DNA from: Vicinamibacterales bacterium
Lineage (GTDB): Bacteria > Acidobacteriota > Vicinamibacteria > Vicinamibacterales > JAKQTR01
Length of the DNA stretch: 36,513 bases
Assembly: GCA_025456345.1 (NCBI GenBank)
Contig: JALOKU010000029.1
Location: 1 to 36,513, forward strand
Direction of reading: 5' to 3'
The notes under the pieces are model-generated. The model did not search any database and had not been told where the DNA came from. It saw nothing but the letters and a program-made list of their open reading frames with translations. Both the position numbers and the translations under genes were made by a program. Of the stretch, positions 8,915-15,682 are shown one piece after another (position 1 is the stretch's first letter; the number at the start of each line of letters is the position of its first letter).

Positions 8915-8926
8915 GCCATCGATGGC
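8915..8926. promoter_or_regulatory. 12-base perfect palindrome, possible operator
   Basis: GCCATCGATGGC lies between the divergent genes starting at 8888 and 9074, just downstream of a candidate -10 box for the minus-strand operon. A dimeric regulator could bind here; it could also be chance. Confidence 0.25.
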
Positions 8927-8943
8927 GATATCGGTAACCTTCA

Positions 8944-8952
8944 TTTCTAGCA
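8944..8952 (-). promoter_or_regulatory. candidate extended -10 (TGCTAGAAA) for the kinase-barrel/PAP2/PhoD operon
   Basis: On the minus strand TGC precedes TAGAAA, an extended -10 form. It would start transcription about 50 bases before the ATG at 8888, close to the palindrome at 8915-8926. No clear -35 box is visible. Confidence 0.3.
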
Positions 8953-9073
8953 CGCCGGACCGGGTGCGGGCTATCCGCTTCCTGCCTTCTTGCGCCGGGC
9001 GAAATGACCTGGTTCCGGCGGCGAAACGTGCCGTATTCTGGATGGAAACCACGCGCGCAGGGAGTGCAACGGG

Positions 9074-10447
9074 ATGGGAGTGAGAGCCGACACCACGCCG
9101 GCGGCAAAGCCGGGAGCCTTCGACCGCCTGCTCGGCGTGTTCACCGAGGTGCACCCCGGGGAAGGCGCCCGCGCGGTGACGATGCTGGTGACCATCTTCG
9201 TCATCCTGGTCAGCTACTACATTCTCAAGACCGTCAGGGAGCCGCTCATCCTGACCACCGACGTGCCCGACTGGCTGAAGGCCCTCGGGATCGCCGGCCC
9301 GGCCGAGGTGAAGACGTACGCGGCAGCCGGGCAGGCGCTGGTGCTGATGGCGTTCGTGCCGGCCTACAGCGCCTTCGCCTCCCGCGTCGACCGGATGAAG
9401 CTCGCGTATGGCGTCACGGCGTTCTTCGTGGCAAACATTGTCCTGTTCGCCCTGGCGGTGCACGCGGGTGTCGATCACATCGGCGTCTTCTACTACGTCT
9501 GGGTCGGCCTGTTCAGCCTGTCGATCGTCGCGCAGTTCTGGTCGTACGCGAACGACATCTACACCAAGGACGCCGGCAGCCGGCTGTTTCCCATCATCGC
9601 CGTCGGCATGACGGCCGGCAGCCCGGTCGGCGCGTGGATTGCCGAGCGGATGTTCCACGCGCACCTCTCGCCGCACCTGATGCTCTACCTCGCCGCCGCG
9701 CTGCTGGCCTCGACCGCCGCGCTCTACTTCGTGGTCAACCGCACGGGCGCGACGGCGCGCCAGGCCGCCGCGGCGAAGGCGGCGATCGGCGGCAAGGGCG
9801 CGTTCTCCCTCGTGTTCGAGAGCCCGTACATCCGCCTCATCGTCGGCCTCTTCATCCTGCTGAACATCGTGAACACCGTGGGCGAGTACATCCTGAGCCA
9901 CATGGTGGTGACCCACGCCGCCCAGGCGGCCGCGGCCGATCCGTCCTTCGACAAGAACGCCTACATCGGCGCCTTCTACGGCAGCTACTTTCTCTGGGTG
10001 AACCTCGCCGCGGTCGTGCTGCAGATGCTCGTCGCCCCACGCCTCGTCAAGCGCTTCGGCCTGGCGGGCGTGCTGTTCGCCCTGCCGTTCATTGCCCTCG
10101 GCGCCTACGGTTTCGTGGCCCTCGGCGCCACCATCGCCATCGTGCGCTGGGCGAAGACGGCCGAGAACGCCACGGACTACTCGGTGATGAACACCGCGAG
10201 ACAGTTGCTGTGGCTGCCGACCTCGCGCGAGGAGAAGTACAAGGCGAAGCAGGCGGTCGACAGCTTCTTCGTCCGCCTCGGCGATCTGGCCGCGGCGTTC
10301 GTGGTGTTCGCCGGCACGAGCTGGCTGGCCCTCGAAGCCCGCGGCTTCGCGGCCGTCAACGTCGTGTTCGTGCTCCTCTGGCTGGCCCTCGCGTTCGTCG
10401 TGCTGCGCGAGAACCGCCGCCTGTCCGCTGCAAAGGCCGACGAGTAA
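9074..10447 (+). CDS. Npt1/Npt2-type nucleotide-transporter-like membrane protein
   Basis: The 457-residue inner-membrane protein has about 11-12 hydrophobic helices. The opening pattern (VSYYILKTVREPLIL at 47-61, then QFWSYANDIYTKDAGSRLFP) resembles the ATP/ADP translocase-related MFS branch annotated as Npt1/Npt2 or NTP/NDP exchange transporters. Well-studied members exchange nucleotides in Chlamydia, Rickettsia and plastids; homologues in free-living bacteria have no settled substrate, so nucleotide transport here is unproven. The ATG at 9074 has GGGAG about 9 bases upstream. Gaps of 19, 26 and 40 bases to the next genes point to a run of co-transcribed genes up to 14291. A generic MFS transporter is the alternative. 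Confidence 0.72.
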   Translation: MGVRADTTPAAKPGAFDRLLGVFTEVHPGEGARAVTMLVTIFVILVSYYILKTVREPLILTTDVPDWLKALGIAGPAEVKTYAAAGQALVLMAFVPAYSAFASRVDRMKLAYGVTAFFVANIVLFALAVHAGVDHIGVFYYVWVGLFSLSIVAQFWSYANDIYTKDAGSRLFPIIAVGMTAGSPVGAWIAERMFHAHLSPHLMLYLAAALLASTAALYFVVNRTGATARQAAAAKAAIGGKGAFSLVFESPYIRLIVGLFILLNIVNTVGEYILSHMVVTHAAQAAAADPSFDKNAYIGAFYGSYFLWVNLAAVVLQMLVAPRLVKRFGLAGVLFALPFIALGAYGFVALGATIAIVRWAKTAENATDYSVMNTARQLLWLPTSREEKYKAKQAVDSFFVRLGDLAAAFVVFAGTSWLALEARGFAAVNVVFVLLWLALAFVVLRENRRLSAAKADE

Positions 10448-10466
10448 CTCTGCAAGGAGGTCCGCT

Positions 10467-11114
10467 GTGAAGAAGTACGTGTCTGCCGTCGCGTGCCTGC
10501 TGTGCCTGACCTGGGGCGTGGTCGTGCCGCAGGCCGCCCCGCCGGCGCGGGCGGGTGAAGCCCCCGAGCGCACCATCACCTGCTCCAGCTGGAACTATCG
10601 GTACAGCTATTGCCGCGCGGACACGGACAACCGGGTCAGGCTCGAACGTCAGATCTCCGTCGCCACGCGATGCCGGCTCGGAGATACCTGGGGCTACGAC
10701 GCCCGCGGCGTGTGGGTGGACCGCGGGTGCCAGGCGGAGTTCAGGGTCGGACACGGCGGCGGCGGCGGGAACACCGGAGCCATCGTGGGAGGGGTCGCGG
10801 CAGCCGCGGTGATCGCGGCCATCATCGCCTCCAACAAGTCGCACCACGACGACCCGGTCGACGCGTGGTCGGTCGGGACCTTCCGAGGTTATGACGAGCG
10901 CGCGGGCTCGGATGTGGAGTTGAACGTGCTGCCCGGCGGATCGGTGACCGGCATCGCCGGCGACGCGACGTTCAGCGGCAAGTGGGAGCGCGGCCGGCTT
11001 CAGGCCGGAAACTACCGCTTCAAAGTGGAGCGGTCGGGCAACGGCTTCAGCGCGATCGATGAAACCGATCCCAGCCACAGAGTGCAATTCCGGCGAACCG
11101 GCAGCGGGTACTGA
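10467..11114 (+). CDS. exported DUF3011 protein with glycine-rich membrane segment
   Basis: The 215-residue protein has an N-terminal signal sequence (1-30). Residues 36-95 match DUF3011: TITCSSWNYRYSYC, then LERQISVATRC and TWGYDARGVWVDRGCQAEF. The four conserved cysteines (39, 49, 69, 88) probably pair as disulfides. A glycine run (97-103) leads into a hydrophobic helix (about 104-122) and then a C-terminal beta domain (about 135-215). The start is GTG with an excellent AAGGAGG 6 bases upstream. DUF3011 has no known function. The neighbouring transporter genes suggest an envelope role, nothing more precise. Confidence 0.8.
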   Translation: MKKYVSAVACLLCLTWGVVVPQAAPPARAGEAPERTITCSSWNYRYSYCRADTDNRVRLERQISVATRCRLGDTWGYDARGVWVDRGCQAEFRVGHGGGGGNTGAIVGGVAAAAVIAAIIASNKSHHDDPVDAWSVGTFRGYDERAGSDVELNVLPGGSVTGIAGDATFSGKWERGRLQAGNYRFKVERSGNGFSAIDETDPSHRVQFRRTGSGY

Positions 11115-11140
11115 TCCTGGAAGCTGAAGGAGCACGAACC

Positions 11141-12055
11141 ATGAGAGCAGATCTGAGACGCTTCGCTTCCAGGACCATCCTGGCTTCGCTCGCGGCGGTG
11201 GCCATCGCCGCACCGGCCCTGGCCCAGCAACCGCCATCGGCGCAGGCGAAACCGGGCTATGCCGACCCGGAGGGCGTGCCGCCGCGCCCGGCGGCCGTCG
11301 ACATCGAGCCCGTCTACCGGAAGCCGGCCATCGACACCCTCGCGACCATCCTCAAGCGGGGCGTGGTTCGGGTCGGCGTGGCGCCCACCGACCCGTTCGT
11401 GATGCGCGACGCCAACGGCGAACTGACGGGCTTCAGCATCGACCTCGGCCGCAAGTTCGCGGAGGACCTCGGGGTCCAGGTGTCGTTTGTCCCGACCACG
11501 TGGTCGCAGATCGTGCCGGACCTGCTGGGCAACCACTTCGACGTCATTTTCTCGGGCATGTGGATCACCCCTGCCCGCGCCCTCGTCATGAACTTCACCG
11601 ACTCGACGTCGGTCGAGGCGGTGCACCTGGTGGCCGGAAAGACGCTGGCCGGGTCGATGAAGACGCGGGAGGACTTCAACCGTCCCGATGTCCGGATCGT
11701 GGTTTATGCGGGCACCATCCAGGAGGGGATTGCGGCGCGCCTGTTTCCGCGCGCGCAGGTGGTCAAGGTCGAGGGCGATGGGGACCAGATCGCGCCCGTC
11801 CTGGAAGGCAAGGCCCACGCGGCGCTGCTGACCACGCCGGCGCCGGATCTTGTCGTGCGGACCGCGCCCGACCAGCTGTTTCTTCCGCCCGTCGGGGCGC
11901 TGCAGATGACCGCCACCGCGGCCGGCATCCGCAAGGGGGATCCCGACTTCCTCAACTACCTGAACTCCTGGCTCGCGTTCCAGCGCGAGAGCGGGTTCAT
12001 CAACGAACGGACCACGTACTGGTTCAAGTCGGCGGAGTGGTTCAAGCGGATGTGA
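11141..12055 (+). CDS. periplasmic solute-binding protein, family 3 (amino-acid type)
   Basis: The 304-residue protein has a signal peptide (1-29, ending APALAQ) and a type-2 periplasmic binding fold. The N-terminal lobe shows the family-3 opening RGVVRVGVAPTDPFVM (73-88) and GELTGFSIDLGRKFAEDLG (93-111). It should capture small polar solutes such as amino acids or dicarboxylates. AAGGAG lies 8 bases before the ATG. No ABC permease or ATPase gene follows. Instead, 40 bases downstream is a secondary symporter carrying its own family-3 domain, whose lobe is clearly related (TGFSIDLGRKFAEDLG against VGFDVELAQNLAESLG). This suggests the protein feeds that symporter or acts as a sensor, which is inference. 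Confidence 0.88.
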   Translation: MRADLRRFASRTILASLAAVAIAAPALAQQPPSAQAKPGYADPEGVPPRPAAVDIEPVYRKPAIDTLATILKRGVVRVGVAPTDPFVMRDANGELTGFSIDLGRKFAEDLGVQVSFVPTTWSQIVPDLLGNHFDVIFSGMWITPARALVMNFTDSTSVEAVHLVAGKTLAGSMKTREDFNRPDVRIVVYAGTIQEGIAARLFPRAQVVKVEGDGDQIAPVLEGKAHAALLTTPAPDLVVRTAPDQLFLPPVGALQMTATAAGIRKGDPDFLNYLNSWLAFQRESGFINERTTYWFKSAEWFKRM

Positions 12056-12095
12056 CCGGGAGGCGCACCTGCACGCCGGCAGCCCGCGCAGTATC

Positions 12096-14291
12096 ATGGA
12101 GGCCGTGTTGAGACTGCCGCGGCTGAGCCTGTCCGCCTGGATCCTCGTCGGCCTGGGGCTGGGCATCTTCACCGGCCTCTTCTTCGGCGAGTCTGCGACG
12201 GCGCTCCAGACCGTGGCCGACATCTACATCCGGCTGATGCAGATGACGGTGCTGCCGTATCTCGTGCTGGCCCTCATCATCGGCTTCGGGCAGCTCGAGG
12301 CGGAACAGGCGAAGCGGCTCGCGAAGCGGGCCGGCGCGCTGCTGCTGCTCACCTGGGGCCTGACGTTCGGGGTGGTCGCAGCCATGCCGGCCGCGTTCCC
12401 CGGCATCCAAACCGCATCGTTCTTCAGCAACGCGCTGGTCGAGCCCGGGCAGCCGTTTTCGATCCCCGACATCTACTTCACGGCCAATCCGTTCAACTCC
12501 CTCGCCAACGCCGCCGTGCCGGCCGTGGTCCTGTTCAGCTCGATGCTCGGCATCGGCCTGATCGGCGTTGAGCAGCGGGAGCGCCTGCTGGCCCCGCTGC
12601 GCGTGGTGAACGCCGCCGTGGTGAGCATCACGAAGTTCGTCATCCGCCTGACCCCCGTCGGCGTGTTCGCCATCGGCGCCGTCACGGCCGGGACGATGGA
12701 CCCGGACACGTTCCGGCGGCTCGAGGTGTACTTCGCCGCCTTCGCGGCCGCGTCGATCGTGCTCGGGTTCGTGATCCTGCCCCTGCTGGTCACGGCCATG
12801 ACGCCGTTCACCTACCGCGAGGTGATGTGGGTCGGCAAGGATGCGTTGATCACCGCCTTCGTCGCGAGCAACGCGTTCATCGTCCTGCCCGTGCTGGTGG
12901 AGCGGTCCAAGACGCTGCTCGAGAAGCGGGGGCTGCTGAACGCCGAGAGCGACTCCGCGGCCGAGATCCTCATCCCCATCCTGTTCAACTTCCCGAATGC
13001 CGGGCGGCTGCTGACGCTGCTCTTCATCCCGTTCGCCGCCTGGCTCGCTGGCAGTCCGCTCGGGCCGGCCGGCATGGCGAAACTCGCGGCAGTCGGTATT
13101 CCCAGCTACTTCGCCAAGGCCCAGGTGGCGCTGCCCTTTCTGCTCGACGTCTTCAGGCTGCCGCAGGACCTGTTCCAGCTCTACATCCCGACCACCATCA
13201 TCACGGGCAAGTTCGACTCGCTGGTGACGGCCATGAACCTGCTCGTGTTCGCGCTCCTCGGCGCGGGCGCCATGAGCGGGTTCCTCCAGGTGAAGCGGAC
13301 GCGCGTCGTCACGGCCGGCCTGGCGATGCTGGCCGTCACGGCCGTGATGGTGGTGGGGGTGCGGGCGCTGCTCTTCGCCTCGGTGGACACGACCTATCTC
13401 CGCGGTGAGGCCCTCAAGAGGATGCACGCGTCGCGGTCGACATCCGCGGCCATCGTGCACAAGGCGCGCCCGGCGCAGGACGCGGTGCCGGCCGCCGGCG
13501 GCGGCGTGCTCGATCGGGCCCGCCAGCGCGGCACGCTGCGCGTGGGCTACGACCCGCAGAACGTGCCATTCAGCTTCTTCAACGCCGACGGGCAACTGGT
13601 CGGCTTCGACGTGGAGCTCGCCCAGAACCTCGCGGAGTCGCTCGGGCTCAAGGCCGAGTTCGTGCCCGTCACGTGGCCGGACATGCCGGCGATGCTGGCG
13701 AACGGCGAGATCGACGTGATGCCGGGCATCTGGGTCCGCCCGTACTGGTTCTCCACGATTCACATGTCCGCGCCGTACTTCACGGGCACGGTCGGCCTTG
13801 TCGTGCGCGACGAGCGCCGGGAAGAGTTCGCGGACGTCGACGCGCTGCGGCGCGCGCGCGGCCTGAAGGTGGGCGTGCCCCTCGACGCCACCCAGTTGGC
13901 GGTCAGCCTGCAGCGGTACTTCGGAGGCAGCCGCGTGGACGTCGTCACGTTCGGAAGCACCGCGGATTTCTTCGCGAAGCGGCCCCGGGAGATCGACGCG
14001 TTTCTGACGCCCGCGGAAGGCGCGGCCGCGTTCACGCTGCTGCACCCGGAGTTCACGGTGGTCGTGCCCCAGCCGAACCCGGTGAAGCTGCCGTACGCCA
14101 TCGGCCTGGCCCGAGACTCCGAGCGCATGACCGACGCCGTGAACAACTGGATCGTGTTCGCGACGAGCGAGGGCGCGATCGCGCGCGCCTACAACTACTG
14201 GATCCTCGGGCAGGGCGCGGGTCGCACCGGCCCTCGCTGGTCGATCCTGCGCAACGTGCTCGGGTGGCGGCCCCCCGGCGAGCGGCGCTGA
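12096..14291 (+). CDS. dicarboxylate/amino-acid:cation symporter (DAACS) fused to family-3 solute-binding domain
   Basis: The 731-residue protein joins two normally separate parts. Residues about 10-400 form a GltP/GltPh-like symporter with 8 helices and two re-entrant loops. Residues about 403-428 are an extra helix, and residues 470-715 are a family-3 periplasmic binding domain opening with RGTLRVGYDPQNVPFSFF. The extra helix would place the binding domain outside. Substrate-site motifs differ from classic transporters: the serine-rich HP1 is FVASNAFIVLP, and NMDGT is replaced by NFPNAG (298-303), so the substrate may differ from glutamate or aspartate. Start choice is unclear: ATG 12096 has no ribosome site, while GGAGG at 12098-12102 would serve in-frame GTG 12105 or TTG 12108. 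The upstream solute-binding gene is a likely partner. Confidence 0.85.
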   Translation: MEAVLRLPRLSLSAWILVGLGLGIFTGLFFGESATALQTVADIYIRLMQMTVLPYLVLALIIGFGQLEAEQAKRLAKRAGALLLLTWGLTFGVVAAMPAAFPGIQTASFFSNALVEPGQPFSIPDIYFTANPFNSLANAAVPAVVLFSSMLGIGLIGVEQRERLLAPLRVVNAAVVSITKFVIRLTPVGVFAIGAVTAGTMDPDTFRRLEVYFAAFAAASIVLGFVILPLLVTAMTPFTYREVMWVGKDALITAFVASNAFIVLPVLVERSKTLLEKRGLLNAESDSAAEILIPILFNFPNAGRLLTLLFIPFAAWLAGSPLGPAGMAKLAAVGIPSYFAKAQVALPFLLDVFRLPQDLFQLYIPTTIITGKFDSLVTAMNLLVFALLGAGAMSGFLQVKRTRVVTAGLAMLAVTAVMVVGVRALLFASVDTTYLRGEALKRMHASRSTSAAIVHKARPAQDAVPAAGGGVLDRARQRGTLRVGYDPQNVPFSFFNADGQLVGFDVELAQNLAESLGLKAEFVPVTWPDMPAMLANGEIDVMPGIWVRPYWFSTIHMSAPYFTGTVGLVVRDERREEFADVDALRRARGLKVGVPLDATQLAVSLQRYFGGSRVDVVTFGSTADFFAKRPREIDAFLTPAEGAAAFTLLHPEFTVVVPQPNPVKLPYAIGLARDSERMTDAVNNWIVFATSEGAIARAYNYWILGQGAGRTGPRWSILRNVLGWRPPGERR

Positions 14292-14371
14292 TCGGGCCCG
14301 CGGGGCGCGTGCGCGCGGGCGGTGGCCGGAATCGGATAGACGCCAGGCCGGCAGGCGGGAGACAAACGAGT

Positions 14372-15682
14372 ATGACGACACTGCAGAACCGGATGCGGCA
14401 ACGCGGCAACTCCCGCCTCGCGGCGGCGCTGTCCTTGCTGGCGGCCTTCGCGATGGCGCCCGCCGCGCAGGGTCAGGAACCGGCCCCCGCGAGACCATCG
14501 GTCCTCGTCACCTCGCCGGCCCAGCGCCGCGCCTACCTCGCGAACGCGACGGTCTGGCGGGAAAAGGCGCTCCCGTCCCCCGAAGCGATCGTCGAGGGTC
14601 CTCCAGGCAATCCCGGCGGATCCCGCGCGACGGTGAACCCGCCCGACGGCATCCCGTGCACCTACGAGTCCGGCTCCGCGACCATGGGCGGCAAGACGCC
14701 GAAGTTCACGTGCCGCACGCCGGACGGCCGGACAATCCGCGTCAAGTATTTCGACGGCGACCCCGCGAGCGGCAACCGCGAAGTGTTCGCCGAGGTCGTA
14801 GCGACCCGGCTCTTCTGGGCCCTCGGGTTCCCGGCCGACCGCGTCTACCCGATCACGGTCAACTGCAAGGACTGCCCGGCCGATCCCATGCACGGCACCG
14901 GCCCCCGAGCCGCGCGCACGTTCCTCGGCGTCACCGAGCCCCATTTCGCCGGCCAGCTCATCCTGTCGCACTCCAACCCGGACCAGGGCTGGAAGTTCGG
15001 GGAGATTGAGAAGGCCGTCGCGGGCCTGCCCGACGGCCCGGACAAGCTGAGGCGGCGGGCCGAGTTCGACGCCCTGAGCCTGCTGGCCGTCTTCATCCAG
15101 CACGGCGATCGCAAGGCGCCGAACCAGCGGCTGGTCTGCCTCGGCGACCTCGACGAGAGCGCGGGCGATGTGCATTCCCTGGACGACAACGACGCGGCCC
15201 TCGCCGTGCAGGCATTGTTCGAGCGCTCGGGCGCCACCGCCTGCCGGGCACCTGCGGTGATCATCCAGGACCTGGGCGCGACGTTCGGCAGTTCGGGCAT
15301 CAGGACCACGCAGAGCAACAAGGTCCGCCTCTCGGCTTGGGCGAAGCGGCCGGTGTTCGAGCCGCTGCCGCCCGGCACGCTCCCCCGGAGCGGCGTGAGG
15401 ACATGCCGGGGCGATATCACGGCTGCGTTCGATGCCGGCCAGGACGCGGGCGAGTCACCCGTCATCAGCGAGGCCGGCCGTGAACTGCTCGCCCGCCTGC
15501 TCGGCAGCCTGACCGACGCGCACATCCGCGCCCTGTTCGAAGCCGGCCGGGTGGACCAGTTGGGTGAGCCCGCGCAGTGGCGCGATCCCGACACGAAGCA
15601 GACCTACACGGGCATCGACGCCTGGGTCGCCGCCTTCAAGCACAAGCGGGAGCAGATCCTCACCGCGCGCTGCGGCGGGTAG
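14372..15682 (+). CDS. secreted kinase-like protein (HipA/Fam20/CotH-like fold suspected)
   Basis: The 436-residue protein has a signal peptide (about 1-35, ending AAQGQ). The core reads like an atypical kinase. A beta strand has Lys125 (TIRVKYF), followed by a helix with Glu141 (EVFAEVVATRLFWALGF). A catalytic-loop-like HGDRKAPNQ (244-252) has Asp246 and Asn251, and VIIQDLG (297-302) has Asp300 at the DFG position. This order and spacing suit a kinase, though the family is not one I can name. Cysteines at 96, 114, 165, 168, 256, 291, 345 and 434 suggest disulfides and an oxidising location. ATG 14372 has GGGAG 10 bases upstream; an in-frame ATG 21 bases later is an alternative. The last 23 bases overlap the convergent GH95 gene. 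Activity is unproven. Confidence 0.65.
   Translation: MTTLQNRMRQRGNSRLAAALSLLAAFAMAPAAQGQEPAPARPSVLVTSPAQRRAYLANATVWREKALPSPEAIVEGPPGNPGGSRATVNPPDGIPCTYESGSATMGGKTPKFTCRTPDGRTIRVKYFDGDPASGNREVFAEVVATRLFWALGFPADRVYPITVNCKDCPADPMHGTGPRAARTFLGVTEPHFAGQLILSHSNPDQGWKFGEIEKAVAGLPDGPDKLRRRAEFDALSLLAVFIQHGDRKAPNQRLVCLGDLDESAGDVHSLDDNDAALAVQALFERSGATACRAPAVIIQDLGATFGSSGIRTTQSNKVRLSAWAKRPVFEPLPPGTLPRSGVRTCRGDITAAFDAGQDAGESPVISEAGRELLARLLGSLTDAHIRALFEAGRVDQLGEPAQWRDPDTKQTYTGIDAWVAAFKHKREQILTARCGG

Noticed and set aside
14296..14320. 7-base-pair GC hairpin after the symporter gene
   Set aside because: Loop of 11 bases, no T-run, and only G and C in the stem; not enough to call a terminator.
12042..14498. 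Open frame of 818 codons on the minus strand, opposite the symporter fusion
   Set aside because: It is rich in Arg, His, Gly and Asp with no domain or membrane pattern, as expected from the reverse complement of a GC-rich gene. The plus-strand protein is clearly real.
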